Source of the DNA: Artocarpus heterophyllus
Taxonomy: Eukaryota; Streptophyta; Magnoliopsida; Rosales; Moraceae
Assembly: GCA_025403435.1 (NCBI GenBank)
Contig: CM046333.1
Coordinates: forward strand, 10,255,770 to 10,319,769
DNA: 64,000 nucleotides
Reading direction: 5' to 3'
Part shown: positions 34,968 through 48,222 of the stretch, piece by piece
Position numbering within the stretch: position 1 is the stretch's first letter
Layout of the letters: the number at the start of each line of letters is the position of its first letter
The notes under the pieces: model-generated
Databases searched by the model: none
The model's input: the letters and a program-made list of their open reading frames with translations, nothing else
What the model was told of the DNA's origin: nothing
Program-made: the position numbers and the translations under genes

Positions 34968-36648
34968 GGTGGGAGCTCTAATTATAGAACAAGCATTTTG
35001 ATCCAAGCGACAGATTTTGTTATTTTAACTATTAGATTAACTTTTTAACAATTTTGATATGCAACTGCGCATGTTAAAAATTCAATGCATGAAGTAAAAT
35101 TGTTGCGGGTTATAAACCAAACCATTAAAAAATTAATCTATATGTAAAAATAACATGACTTATTAATAAAGTTAAAATGTTTGTCTTAACATAAATATTC
35201 TCTTATTATTATTATTATTATTATTATATTACTGTTACTACTGTTGCTATTACTAGGGTAAGGAAAGAGAGAGAGAGAGAGTGGGACTTTGCCTAATTGT
35301 CAGATCGAGGAAAAGAGAAGAACAGTTACAGAACCCAACGCCGGGCAAATGCCTGCCAATTAGTGCCAATAAATCAGCTGCTTTGTTGGAAACTACAACA
35401 TATAATAGTCGTTTCGATCAACGACAACTCCCTTGTAAACATTTTATTGGGATCCCCATATTAGATATTGGTGTGGCCCCAGAGAGAGAATAAAAAGGAG
35501 GATAAATTCAAACAAATACGTATAAAATGAAGAAAAAGTAGAATGATAATATTGTTTTCTTTTGAGAATTGTGCAATTTTTTTTCTAAAAAAAGAGCTCA
35601 AACTTGATATTATTTTTCTTCAGCAAAATAATAGAACTTAAGATTATTTGTTTTATTAGCATGATTCGGATAATTTTGTATACATTTTTAACTTTGAAAT
35701 AATCAATTTCGCCGAAGTTAAAAAACTTAACGGCTTAATACAAAACTTAATGACTATATATTGAACAGTTTATAGTTATGTCTATTATTAGTAAGGTTTT
35801 GTTTCTTTCTCAAACATTTTTTTAAATATTTCTTAGAGAGCAATCCATGAGATGATATAAAAAATTAAAATAATACATTTGCATGGCAGTATGACACGTA
35901 GTTTGTATCATCCAATTACATAAAAATCAAATTATTAAATAAGTATATAAATTTTAACATTCAGAAAAAAAAAGAAGAAAAATTATAAAATTTTTTCCCA
36001 GATTTAATAAATATTATCCCAAGACATCCAAAGTCTCTTTATTTATGAATTTTTTTTGAAAAAATTAAATTGATATGTTAGGCTAAAATGTTGATTCACC
36101 GTTACCACTTAATCATTTAACATGACATCTGCGTCCAAGTTTTTTTGAGAGTCGGAAAGCTAACATGTGGTCCTCTTCACCTGTACGTCCAGTGGTGGCT
36201 GACATTTGACCAGTACCGTACGTTTGAAATCTTGATTGATCTTTTTTTTTTTTTTTGAGAACTGCGTTCATGTATTCCACGTCATATTCGGGATAAAGTG
36301 GAGAAATGGTAGTGAATATGGGGGTGTGAGGTGGTATCAGGTGTGTGTGCCCATGCTTTCTCACGTGGTACATACATTGCGGGTCCCAAAAAATTACGAT
36401 GTTTCTCACTTGTTTGGAATCAACGCTAAAGCCCAAGGCGTTGTGTAATAAATAGATTTAAATTAATGATTTGATTTAAGTTAGTATAATTTAAATTAAG
36501 ATTTAAGTTAGTGATATAAATTGTTATTCGAATTAACGTTTGGATGTGCATTTAAGTTTTAATCTGAGTATGAAATAAAATTGATATTTGTATTTGGAGA
36601 GATAGTGAAAATTGTTTTTAATTTATCAACAAATTTAATAAAATCTTA

Positions 36649-36755
36649 GGGCCCATTTGTTTGGATACTCGAATCACGGTACGAATTATTTTGCTACAGT
36701 ATTTTCTCTCACAAAAATTTAAATCTTCATTCAAATACTTGAACCAAACGGGCCC
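36649..36755. mobile_element. Harbinger/Tourist-like MITE, TTA target duplication
   Basis: 107 bp with termini GGGCCCATTTGTTTGG and complement GGGCCCGTTTGGTTC, flanked by TTA on both sides (36646-36648 and 36756-36758). Three-base TTA duplications and GGGCC.GTTTG termini are typical of PIF/Harbinger MITEs. Its interior matches 51683-51777 in reverse orientation. Confidence 0.82.
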
Positions 36756-37094
36756 TTAATGTTAATGATCTTAAAAAAATGCAATATAGATCTTGATGCA
36801 TTCCTCTCTTCACTAAAAACACATTGAAAAAAGAATCATCTCAATTGGATAACAAATTAAGAAGTTATAATTTTTTCTCAAATATAAGAGAAAAAGTTTT
36901 AGTTTTTACTGTAACAAAGATATACGGGTATCAAAAGTTTAAAGAAGAGTTAAAGCTCTGAAAACTTAGATTCTTGATACTTAGAAGATTCAGATTTTGG
37001 AGGAAACAAACACGTATTTAAAGAATTCTTAATACTCGAATCTAAATTTGAGTCTAAAAAATTTAAAGAATTTTCGAAACAAACGGGTCTTAAA

Positions 37095-37470
37095 AGCACC
37101 ATTTACGTCTGTTTGACATAGTTTTTGTTTGTGGTTTTAATCAATAGAATAAGCAAAGCAAAAGTTATAGTTTTTCAATAAGTGTTTGAAATATTTTAAA
37201 AGAGCTTTAATGGCCAAAATAGTTTTAATTATTTTTAAAAGTAACAAAAATATTATATTTAAGGTTATAATATATTATTGATACTTTGATACAAATTTCA
37301 AATTTATTTTAGAAGCGCATTTTGAAAAGTTACATTTTATGGCTTTGACAGAAGGCATTTCTAGAAGGCAAAAACTCTTTGATAGTTCATCTAAGCACTT
37401 ACAGAAGTTGTCTTTAGACTCAAAAAGTCAAAAACAATTTTTAGAAATGCCTCTCAAACAGGCCATGATC
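37095..37470. repeat. Possible MITE with GTTTGA ends
   Basis: The left part TCTGTTTGACATAG faces a right part whose complement reads GGCCTGTTTGAGAGGC. The AT-rich interior contains AGAAGCGCATTTTG and GAAGGCATTTCTAG. No target duplication was confirmed. Confidence 0.35.
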
Positions 37471-37949
37471 CATGACATGAGACCATAATAAATTTCACTT
37501 TTTATTAATTGTAAACATGAGGTATATAGTGTTACTTAGCACCAACGGTCATGCTCTCAGCACGTAGCGTTGTTCGTAGAACAAATTTTTATCGGTTTGA
37601 TCACTATTCCACATTAGTTTTTCAATACCAGTAAACAGAGCGGCAACTGAGTAAAGAAGGAAACCATCCAATTGAAGATCGTTTTTTTGGTCGGATCCAT
37701 TTGTCAACATCCATGATTGTTTCGTCAAGGATTGTGGCAATGGCCAAAGGAGGGGAATGGCGGTGGGCTGACAGCAATATTTGTCGAAGAACATGAAGAT
37801 CAATAGGTAGGGGTGGGTGACTAGGGTTCATTTGTTTATTGTTTTATTTTTTTTTAAATATCTTTTTTTGCATAAGTAAACGATGAGGTTCGATGAAAAA
37901 CAACATTTAATATAATGAAAAAATTGGACTCATACACGTTACAAAGGTT

Positions 37950-38125
37950 TGAAACTTAGAACTAATAACCAGTTTAACATTAGTTGATTATAATCAACTT
38001 TTCAATTAGAAATAGTGTAAAGTTATCACATGTTATAATAAAAACAAAAAAGTTGCTACAGTGTAAAGCTTTTATATGTTACAGTGTTTACAATTCTAAC
38101 TAATTATTTTAACTACTATGCCAAA
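37950..38125. repeat. MITE copy (CTCTCACATGCTACAG family)
   Basis: It holds two direct motif copies, AGTGTAAAGTTATCACATGT and AGTGTAAAGCTTTTATATGT, separated by an A-rich spacer with TTGCTAC. It ends near CTATGCCAAACAAAG. Confidence 0.65.
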
Positions 38126-39284
38126 CAAAGTTTTCAGAAGGACGTCTATAAGGAGACTAAAGAAGCGAAGGAAGGAGGGGAGATAAAAGCGATAAATAGA
38201 GTTTCAAAAGGGTGGCAATTGGAGAACAAATGATTTCTTTTGAAAAAAAAAAAAGTCGATTTTGATTCACCAATTCAAGGAAAATAGCTAGAATTCTAGA
38301 CCAAGTCACCATGGGGTAGTTTCTTTTCTTTGGCTAATGTCGTCGGCCATAGCCTCCTTACAATTTTTCTAATAGTTCTAACCAGTTTCGCTCGATTGAT
38401 CATCAATTTTGGTCTTCTTTAACAACCCTGCTACCAAATATTTTTCCTCGTTTTAGAGATGCAAAAGATTTATTCACATTGCTAATCTTGAGACAAAATG
38501 GTGAGAGAAATGCTAGGTGCCTTATGATATCAATTGCGCCACACTAATAGAAAATGAGTATTATAATATAAAAATTACGTATGTGGTCCATTATTAATAG
38601 AGCCAAGGTCCTCAACATTGTTGATGCTCCTAACTATTTTTCAAATGCTTACAAATGTCCCACAATCACAAATGCTTATATCTCTTACATATTCCTATTA
38701 GCGCCGTCTTTAATATACAAACATACATATTAGGATTCTAGATAAGCAGTAGGATTTGCTAATTTTAAACATTTTTCAATCTTCCCTACATGTTAGTATA
38801 TGGCTGATAAGAATTTATTGCTTGAAAAAAATGTAGCTTATTCTGGCGCATGTTGAGAGTTGATTCGGAATATTGAAGCATTTTATAGAGTTAAATTGAG
38901 ATTTGTACTTGAGTAAAGCAACATTTAACCCCTATGGAAAATTAAACTGCACCAATAATAACAATAATAAAAGGTCCGGAGAAAACTGTTAGAGACGAGT
39001 TTTAAATCATGTGTATTTATGTTTTGCGAATGAATTGATACTACAAAAAAAAAAAAAAAAAAACCTTTAGACCAAAAAAGAATAGCTAAAATTAATAAAT
39101 AATAGAAGAAATTTATTTGATATTTGGATCCAAAAAATGGAAAGAAAAAAGGGTACCGGTAACGCGATAGAGAACATGAAGCATGAATCAAATAAATGAA
39201 TAAATTGCCATCCAAAATAGTTGTATTTTGTTGTGTTTAGCGTATTTTTAAAGCTTAATCATGTCAGGCAAGACTTACCTTATT

Positions 39285-39437
39285 GTGTTTGACAGCTTTG
39301 GCTTGAACTTATAGATTCAAATTCAAACAATATAGCATATTTTATAGGGTAAAGTAAAATATGCTACACTGTAATGCTCTTATATGATACACTTTTTGGT
39401 TTGAACTCATAAGTTCAAACAAAGGTTGCCAAACATC
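39285..39437. mobile_element. MITE with ~37-bp inverted termini
   Basis: The left end (GTGTTTGACAGCTTTGGCTT, continuing GAACTTATAGATTC) pairs with the complement of the right end (GATGTTTGGCAACCTTTGTT, continuing TGAACTTATGAGTTC). The core has ATGCTACACTGTAATGCTCT. This is a variant of the local family with conserved ends. Confidence 0.75.
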
Positions 39438-40924
39438 TTACTAAGAATATAGAACGGTTTTAGTAGGGAATCTATTATAGATGTAAAGAATTACAGGCCC
39501 TAATTTTATATCGCCTAGAGTAAATAAAATTTGCATAATTATAAACGAACAAACAACAATACATATATGTATTGTAGTTCCCTCTTAAGTGTAAGAACAA
39601 CGTCTAGTTTCAACAACTGTAAAAAGTTCAGTGTGACAAAGAAAAAGTTTACAAGAAAACATAACACATCACTTAACTCTTTTATGATTTTCTAATCTCT
39701 TTGATAACTCAAAATCAAAAGCCGATCCAAAAACTCTTTTATATAAGACAATAACTGGGTTAGAAAAAATTATAATACATAATCAAATTATTGTTATAAA
39801 ATTAACATCTAACACAATATTAAAAATATCTTTAAAATATCCTTAATAATTATCTTAATGATATCACATATTGCATTGTACAATTACATAGTAATAATTT
39901 TAATGATATCATTTTGAAACATTTATAAAATTTTTACAAATTAGAGTCATATTTTAATTTAATGAACATAATTAGGTCAGTTGTTTCGTTAATCCTTACA
40001 GGTTGGGACAATAATTCTACCACTAAAAAAATAGAGACAGACAATAATAGAATTTGATGTGCCAAAGGTTTTCCTTTTGTTTACCTTGACGCCTAAAAGA
40101 AGACACCGCAATAGTTAATAGGGTGAGAGGCGTTGGAGAAGAATGAAGACGAAGATAATGAAGTGATGGATGCCCAAAGAAGCAAAGGCAAAGAAAGGCG
40201 GAGAAGTTGTCAAGGCCATGACAACCCCCAAATTCACTTCCCATGACCGCACGTGTCAGAGGCACGTGTACTGCGTACAGCACACAGGCAGCGTAGTCCA
40301 TAGTTCACGTGCCAGTGCGTGGTCCCCACGTTCCCTCCTCCCTCTGAGGAAGCTTCAACTGTTCCGATGGAGCCCACTGGGCCACCAGATGCCGCGTGAT
40401 GCCGATATCTGGCCGTTCATTATTGCCGCCCGTGCAATTGGTAATAACTGATACCCATTTTTTAATTAACATTAATTATCAAAGACAAATTCAGTAAGAA
40501 CTTGTCGACGGATCCAACTAAATCTGTGTATCACAACACCGTACCAATTCCCAGTTTTTCCGCTGCACTTGCAAATTGCAAACCCGGCATTAAAATGACA
40601 CCAGACAGCATTTGTAACCGAAAAGGAAAGCAAAGTTTATGGTAAATGAGTTGTATTTGAGTTTAATTATTAATTACTTTCTTTATATATGATCGATTTC
40701 ATATTTAAGAGAATTATGCCTATTTTTTTTAGTGTTTAGGCCATAACGTACGACATTAGGTTCTTTTATGTATATTGGTGCATATAAATGGGGTGTTGGG
40801 ACATAAAAAGGATTCTTCTTCTTTTTCTTTGTTTTTTAGAAGAGATATGCTCAATTTTCATTTATGGATACTTGGTAGAAAGTTGACATGCGTTGTATAC
40901 TGTAATTAGTTGTAAATTTAGATA

Positions 40925-41055
40925 GCGTTTAACAATATGTTACAACTTTTACATGTAAAGTTTTCACATACTATAGTATCAAGCTTTTACAAGCTAGTAT
41001 GCTACACTAAAATTATTATAACTTTTGGTTCTTACTGTGTTACTAAACGCCCTTT
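40925..41055. repeat. Degenerate MITE copy
   Basis: It starts GCGTTTAACAATATGTTACA and ends near TGTTACTAAACGCCC, so the ends pair as AGCGTTTA/GGGCGTTTAG. The core has ATGTAAAGTTTTCACATACT. Confidence 0.6.
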
Positions 41056-41924
41056 TAGTATGGCGTGGGTACCATACCAAGATGCTATTTTCAAGTGGTT
41101 TTTTGGATTAGAGATATCAACTCTCAAGTTTGCATATTATAAGAAGCATTTGGACAATATTTTCAAAAAAAAAAAAATCCAATGTGACCATTAACTTTGG
41201 ATCAAGAGACTGTAATGACATGTTTCGTCTCTTGATAGAACAACTGAAATAGCAGTAGATAATTTAGCATATGGGGCGCTATAATCGGGATACAAATTGG
41301 TCACCACTCCCTTTTCTTTTCTTGTCAAAAAAAGATAAACATTCCTACTTATATATGCCTAACAATTGTGATCGTAAGAAATAATTTGAGAGTAAAAAAA
41401 AAATGTTTTGGAGTGCAAATTTAACATCATCGTAGCAAAGATTAATAAACAACATTGCTCCGTTTCGAAGTACGCACCGTACAAAAGAAGCGTTAAATTT
41501 TTATTTCCTTACTTTAGTTAAGAATAAGGAATTCAAAAGTCTGGAACCGATACAGATCATGGTTCGCTTTCGCAGGGGGGAATCTGGAAAAGACAATCGA
41601 AGTTCACATATTTTTTCCTTACTGTATAGCATATAATATGATACCAAATTCACAGTCACAGTACGAAATCATTAAAAATGCCAACTTCATATTGAAACAA
41701 CTACTCGAGTATGGGCCAATAAATTATTCAAAATTTACTTTGAAAAGTGCAACTGTACTTGGACTTTCAAACCACGTGAATATCTAGATATATGCATGTG
41801 AAAGTATGAAATTTACTGCATGGATTTTTTTTTTTACTGCAATGGGATATTTATACAGCGGGTAAAATGTATGTTCATATATGGAATATAAATGTCTGGA
41901 ATTCTAATGAGGCTAGTCTTTTAG

Positions 41925-42300
41925 GTGAAAATTAAAGGTGGGCGTCGGCAGACTGCAGTGGATGGCCCTCACGCGCCGCTGGCTGGGCCCTTCTTTGGTC
42001 TCTCTTCAAATCACGAGCATTATTGTGGCTTTCTTTCTCATCCGTTCGTGTTGTCGAATAGTTATCGGAAAATTTATCGTTGTCATTTGAGTTGTACCAT
42101 TTTCTTTTAGTTTTTGTGATTTTCAAAATAAAGACGATGATGTTTCTGTCATGTGTGTTTCTTTTGTTTTGTTTTTCTGTTGTAATAACGGAGGTGGTTT
42201 CCTCAACTTCTAGTGTAGTCTTTAAGTATAGTTTACAAGTCCTTACGCTTTGCGGTGTGATATTAGGTCTAGTACTTTTAGTCTCTCAATCTTGATCGAT
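41925..42300. other. Locally GC-richer patch of unknown origin
   Basis: About 100 bases (41935-42040) are clearly GC-richer than their surroundings (for example GGGCGTCGGCAGACTGCAGT). T-rich sequence with TGTTTCTGTCATGTGTG follows. It may be the 3' part of a decayed retroelement, but no protein or terminal signature is readable. Confidence 0.25.
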
Positions 42301-43947
42301 TGAAGCTGTCTGTTGCTTATAATAGTATGTTTGAAGAGCCTTTTGTGTGCTCGATCGAATCATGATGTGCCTCTTTAATTTCCTTGTATTGAAACTCAGT
42401 ACACATTTTACCCCTTTTAATGTCTCAATAAAACTTGTTGGTGGTTTCAGTCCTTACACGAGGTTGAGTCATTCAATGTGTTATGGTATTTAACATCTTA
42501 ACTAGTGTTTGTACCTCTCTAGTTTAGAATGCAAACAATATTTAAAACAAAAAGATGAAAATTAAAGGGTGAAACTATAGAACAAGCCGATACACTTACA
42601 ACAATATATAACATCATAAGATAGTGCTTGTAAAATCTTTTTTTTTTTTTGAAATGCTTGTAACATCTACTTTTAGATATTGTTTGACTGTAGAAAAAGT
42701 CATATATTTATTAATTACCAATTTCTATCGGGATTCTTTGAAAGGATTTCTTACAAGACCAAGAATTAAAGTTATGTGGGTCTCACTATATGAGGAAAAG
42801 GAAAGTGCCCCGATCATTGGCAATACACACCACATAATCAAATGCAAGGCCTCCAACTCTGACGACAGCCCAAAAAAGAGGGCCCACCGAACATTAAACC
42901 ACTCCAAGATCCATAACCATCGGATTTTGAAAGTACATAGGATCATTGTCTAACTGTTTGTGAGGAAGCCAACCTCATAAGGAGCTTATTTTAATCCAAA
43001 AAAATTAATCCAAGTGATAATAAGATCACAAAGAAGAAAAAGGAAAAAAAAAAAAAAAGAATTAATGAAGAGACCAAATCAAGGACCTTTCTGTGTCACC
43101 CGCCTCAGAGGGCGGCATAAAGAGTTAAGGAGGTTGGACGAATCATAACCCGTGTCTTGGAATGGATGTACAAGAGGAAAACCAAACTTGGAAAATACAT
43201 GTGATGTTGGCAAGGATTATGGGGGCAAAGTGAAATAGTCATTTAACTCCTAGTGGGGTTCGTTTTGGATCTTGATGTAAGTTCAAAAGGCGTATCCTTT
43301 TCAGGATAGTTAATAATTATGCTCTTGTTTCATCAACTATCAACTGTGGCACAAAATTAAGTTATGAATGCGCACTACGTGCCATATGTGTACTGTGGGT
43401 GTGTGCGTATGGTTTTTGGGTTTCGTAGAGAAGCTCATATGTAGTTGCATTTTTGGCTAAGTGTGGAGGCTATTGGTCAGACGGATTTTTGTTCAGTTGT
43501 TCTCAGTGACGGTGCGTGGGGCTCTTCGTGGATCCACCCCTCTGGCATAAGCTTTTATTATTCTGTGTGTATATATAGATATATCACACACACACATATA
43601 TGTACATATAACGGTGTAAATCAGTTTTAACTAAATAATAAGCTCTCACATATTACAGTTTTTAGTTTAAAAGTTTTAGCTTTAACTATATTTTTCAAAC
43701 ACCCCGTATATATTATAAGTTTTATATCAGCTTAAAACAATGGATTTGTGTGAACACCTTTTTGATACGATGGAGTGAATGAAGAGGGAGATTTCACGCT
43801 TAAACTATAGAAACAACTATCATTGTGTATAGAAAAAAGTCACATTGTATATGTATAGCTATCTATTATAGTTCATATACAGTTCATTGGCTATCTATTA
43901 TTTTAGAGCTTCAATTTAGTTCTCTAATTTGATGCTAATGAGATTTA

Positions 43948-44115
43948 TTGGCTGTTTGGCTAAGTAGTGGGAACCGTGATTCCCACCACAAACTTAATTA
44001 TAAACGGTGTAAAGCTCTTACATGCTACAGTAACAATAAAAAAAAAAATTGTTACAGTATAAAGCTCTCACATGTTACAATAAAAGTAGTTCTCACCACT
44101 CTTTCAAACACCATA
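43948..44115. mobile_element. MITE, hAT-like, near-perfect 8-bp target duplication
   Basis: The 168-bp element has ends GGCTGTTTGGCTAAGTAGTG and complement GGTGTTTGAAAGAGTGGTG. It is flanked by GAGATTTA (43940-43947) and GAGATTTT (44116-44123). The core carries the duplicated motif GTAAAGCTCTTACATGCTAC and ATAAAGCTCTCACATGTTAC, separated by A-rich sequence. It is one of the best-preserved copies of the family. Confidence 0.8.
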
Positions 44116-46354
44116 GAGATTTTATCAATCATAATACACGGTTACCAATGCGTAATGACATAGAATTCTTTCCGTTGAAACTTGAAACTTTGGAAGTCAT
44201 GACTTTTTATGAGCCAGCATAAAGTTTCATTTTCCTCCCTGCTAGTTTCTGAATTAGTTACTTTGTACTATAATATATATCAAACCATTCTGATAAGAGT
44301 TATAAATAAAACTACAAATGTATTTACTTTTCCACAGGAAAAAGTTTTGATCAGCCTTAATCAAACCGGGTCCTTCCTGCTTAGAAAAAAAAAAAAAAAG
44401 ACATTCCAATATTGCGTGGTCAAATGTTCAATATCAATTTAAAAGGTTCGAATATGGCAAAGAGCCGTTATCAAATTTGAGCACTTGAAATGCTTATGTG
44501 AAGAGAGACACATATTGGCTCCCCGGTTGAATTTCCATGATTAAAGCTCAAAATTTCTAGGCTCCCTTGGATTTTTGGGGTAATCCAAGGTTAAAAAAGG
44601 TTAATATTCCAATTCCCATGATTAAAGACTTCTCTTTAGTCTCCTTGTTTTCTCTTTGTAACTGTCATTTCCATTTTCGTTTATTGCTAATAGAGCCTCT
44701 ACTTTCAAATTTCAAAAATAACATTTACGTATCCTAAGGAGCAAATTTATAGCCATTTCTACATCCTTGATAACATTACTACGTCCACATGTTTTTTTTT
44801 TACAACATAATGACCTCAATTATTTCCCTTATTCTGTTTTTTCTCATTTACTTTGTGCTTGTGAGATTGTTGAAATTATATTTCGTTTTTGTAAATATTT
44901 GTTTCTCTTTTTTAAAAAAAAAAAAAATTTTGAGATGAGGAGATTCTAACTCTTCACCTTATGGTATAATTGGGTATAGATTCCAACTCTTCAATTTTTT
45001 TTTCCTTTTTAACTCTTTTATGAATGATATTTTTAGGTGAACAATGACTCAAACTGATCTGGCCTTGCAGTAGTTGCTGGCACTAAAAAAGTACATGTTT
45101 CCATATCTATTAATTTTGAGTGCATATTAACAATCTTAATGCAAGTAGAAGGATAGTCGAAGATTAAAAATTCATGCTAATAAGTACAGCGAGTACACCA
45201 ACCAAACTAATTATTCTTGTATTTTGATTCTACCAAATTAATCAACAACTTGCATATTGTATCAAATCATTTTCAAGTAATATTCCTTAGTCCAAAAGAA
45301 TTAGTGTCCCCTCAACTTCTAATATGTAAAATACAAGAATTAAGAAATACTTTGTTTCAAAATACATAGTATTCTAAAATAAACAAGTTAAGCCTTTTTC
45401 CAAAAACAAGATATATACAAACAAATTTCACGCCTTATATTACCAAAAATTGGCCAAAGTTATAATACACAATTTATGACAGCTGCTAATATATTATCTA
45501 ATTTTAATTCTTTGTCATATTGCTATGAATTATTATTTGGTTACGTATTCCAAAAATTCAACTACAACTCTGCCAGCTCATTGGGAATTTTGAATCTGAA
45601 AACGTTGAATTTGGCAAAACAATGGCCTTCTTTTTTCCCCTCAGAATATAGAATAATAAAAAAAAAATTCCATTTTAGTTTGTTGGGATTGTTTTATATT
45701 AGTACTATCTCTTAATATTCCCTTTAATAACTATAAAAATTTTCAACACTTCCTCTATATAGATTCAACATTTTCAACTTTCATGGAATCATCGTAATCG
45801 TAACAGTTATAATTCTCTTTACCCCTCCGTTAAAGTTAATAATGAATTTGACCAAAATTGAGCACAATTAACCACTCACCTCAATTTTTTTAATCCTACA
45901 TTAAAGGTCAACCATTCCTCAATCAGTAAAAATCATAGAGCAAAATAATATTATAATAATACAATAAGAAAAATCCTTTGCGTGTGGCTTTCCAGAATTA
46001 CCACTTGCACAACTCGAACAAAATTTTCGAATCTTACGCCGACATTTGGACCCCCTCACTATTACAGCGATATTATCGCGCACGGCATCTTTCCTGGTCG
46101 GCACCACAGGCGATAAAATCCCCTAATGCGCTGTCCCATCAACATGATCAACGGCTTAAAATTCGAATTCGGAAGGAGGACTATTTGAAAGTAAAGGGGC
46201 TGGGAGCGTCATTTTGGTAAAAAAGGCAGGGGTAAATTAGGGAACAAAAAATTAAGAAAACTCTTTGCCACGTCATCGTGTGACAACCTGTTTGTTGGAG
46301 GGACTCTTCTCTCCAATTACGATGGACATGCACGCGCGTGGAACGGAAACCCCC

Positions 46355-46362
46355 TTATAAAG
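46355..46362 (+). promoter_or_regulatory. TATA box of the BIG GRAIN 1-like gene
   Basis: TTATAAAG after a run of C, about 500 bases before the start codon, followed by a long CT-rich leader. Position relative to the leader is typical for plants. Confidence 0.6.
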
Positions 46363-46863
46363 AGCTCTCTGTCCCCTGTTCCCCTTCGCTTCATCTTCAA
46401 GGCGTGCAATTTGCGCTCTCATTACACACTACAATTTACAAATCCTCTCTCTTCCTTTCTCTTACATACAATACAACTTCTCTTTGCGATTTTCTCTCTC
46501 TAGACAATCATCGTTTGCTCTGTTTGTTTTGTTCCTTGCCCTTTTTCTTTTTTTCTCTTTCATTCCCAAGGCCCAGAAATACCAAAGAGAGAGAAGAGAA
46601 GAAGAAAAAAGAAGTACGACCCAATATTTTGCTCCATATATACATGTCTGTTTTCTTTAGGAGTTGTCTTTCACATTAGCAGCTTTTGAAATTCACTTAG
46701 CAGACAAAATAAACAGAGAGAGAGCCTGCTAACTCGAAGCACTCAGCCTTTTCAAGTCTTGTTTTGTCACTCTCATCTCATACATAGGTTCATCATTATC
46801 GTCTTCTTTGTCACGTATTATATTGTATACATTATATATAAATATATATATTATTATTATAAT

Positions 46864-48222
46864 ATGCAGAAAATGTATAGGCCTGAGAAAACATTGAGAG
46901 AAGGTAGATACAAGCATGAGAAGGAAATCCCATCCTTCTCTTCGAGCCTTCTGGACAAAATATACCGGTCGATCGACGAGGGAGAGAAGAACAGCGAGGA
47001 TTTGAAGTTCTTCAGAGAAGCAATGACGAAGAAACAGAGCAAAACTAGCAGAGTAATGATGAAAGTAGAAGAGGAGGAGGAAGAGATGAACAGCTTTCGC
47101 CGTGCGTGTCCGATCGACAAATGGATGGAGAAGAAAGCCAGCGAAAAGGTCGGAACCCAAAGAAGGACATATTACCCGGAATACGACAGGAAATTATCGG
47201 AAAACGACAACAACGACCCTCTGTTCTTCAGCTCCACTTCGAGCTCTTCCGACTCGAGCTCCGGCGGATTCTCGTCGTCCGACACCGAGTCCATCTACGG
47301 TGCCAGGTCAGCATCTTCCTCGTACTCCGCGCCGCCTGCCATTAGGCCGAAGCCCGTGCGTACGGCCGTGACAGATAGAAAACAGCAGAGGAGCGCTCTG
47401 TTTTATGAACAGAGAGAAGAAATATACGTGTTCGATGATTATCGCAGGCCTAAAGAATCTCAGGCGCAGAAGCTTGATAAAGACGACGTTTTGATCAAGT
47501 CAAAGTCTAGGGCTTTGAAGATTTACAGCAATCTGAAGAAGGTGAAGCAGCCGATCTCGCCGGGAGGGAAGCTCGCCAGCTTCCTCAATTCCATCTTCAC
47601 GAATTCCAAGAAAGTACCGAAGAGCTACGACACGACGTCGTCTTACCAGGAAACGAGCACGTGTTCTTCTGCGTCGTCGTATTCGAGATCGTGTCTGAGC
47701 AAGAACTCGCCTTCAACAAAGGAGAAACTGCGCAACAATGGCGTCAAAAGATCGGTTCGGTTTTACCCGGTGAGCGTTATTCTGGACGAAGACTCTCGAC
47801 CGTGCGGACATAAATGCTTGTACGAGAAAAAAGACTCTGCTCTAATGCCGGTATCGGTACCGACAGCGTGGAAAATCGGTCGGTCACCGGTGAGGAAAGT
47901 GGCGGAAGACGAGCTTAAATTACGACAAAAAGTGTTGGAGAAAACCCGGCGAGTCGAACAAACGGCCAGGGAGTTTCTGATAGAGTACCACCAAACCCAA
48001 ACTAAGAAGATCAAGGATTTCATCGGCGAGAAAATTCGAGACAATGAGGAAATTGAGGACGAAGAATTCGACGATGCGGCGAGCTATTCGAGCTCGGATT
48101 TGTTCGAGCTCGATCACCTCGCCGTGATCGGTAAGGAAATTAGGTACCAAGAGGAGCTTCCGGTGTATGAAACTACTCGTGTTGATAAAAATCGTGCCAT
48201 TGCTAATGACCTAATAATGTAG
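46864..48222 (+). CDS. BIG GRAIN 1-like protein
   Basis: An intronless gene of 452 residues. BIG GRAIN 1 family members are plant-specific, plasma-membrane-associated proteins that promote auxin response or transport and organ growth (known from rice BG1). Family features seen: the N-terminal PSFSSSLLDKIYRSIDEGE; a low-complexity Ser-rich region; PISPGGKLASFLNSIFT; a Ser-rich CSSASSYSRSCLSK segment; VRFYPVSVILDED; and the acidic C-terminal SSSDLFELDHL. No membrane span or enzymatic motif is present. I chose ATG 46864 (MQKMYRPEKTL); the next ATG, 46873, is equally possible. The frame is open up to 46759, but that extension is translated from an AT microsatellite and is not expected in the protein. 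Confidence 0.9.
   Translation: MQKMYRPEKTLREGRYKHEKEIPSFSSSLLDKIYRSIDEGEKNSEDLKFFREAMTKKQSKTSRVMMKVEEEEEEMNSFRRACPIDKWMEKKASEKVGTQRRTYYPEYDRKLSENDNNDPLFFSSTSSSSDSSSGGFSSSDTESIYGARSASSSYSAPPAIRPKPVRTAVTDRKQQRSALFYEQREEIYVFDDYRRPKESQAQKLDKDDVLIKSKSRALKIYSNLKKVKQPISPGGKLASFLNSIFTNSKKVPKSYDTTSSYQETSTCSSASSYSRSCLSKNSPSTKEKLRNNGVKRSVRFYPVSVILDEDSRPCGHKCLYEKKDSALMPVSVPTAWKIGRSPVRKVAEDELKLRQKVLEKTRRVEQTAREFLIEYHQTQTKKIKDFIGEKIRDNEEIEDEEFDDAASYSSSDLFELDHLAVIGKEIRYQEELPVYETTRVDKNRAIANDLIM

Larger units (their letters stand above)
33038..46340. other. 13-kb gene-poor interval
   Basis: No supported gene. The content is AT-rich, with microsatellites (ATTATG/ATT at 33313-33357, ATT at 34941-34967 and 35202-35228, TA/CA at 43567-43605), poly-A/T tracts and many MITEs (listed separately). 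A 36-bp segment around AAGATGAATAAGGAA occurs twice (34062-34097, 34332-34366). All frames are short and lack family features. A frame pair near 37549-37831 looks slightly coding-like and is discussed as a finding. Confidence 0.6.

Noticed and set aside
40023..40451. ORFs around a moderately GC-rich patch
   Set aside because: Both strands are open, but no family motif, start context or splice pattern supports a gene.
42725..42953. Possible miRNA precursor
   Set aside because: No long fold-back with a clean duplex was found by eye.
43082..43160. Possible tRNA-like or small RNA segment (CACCCGCCTCAGAGGGCGGC)
   Set aside because: Only a short GC-rich hairpin; no acceptor stem, T-arm or anticodon arm could be drawn.
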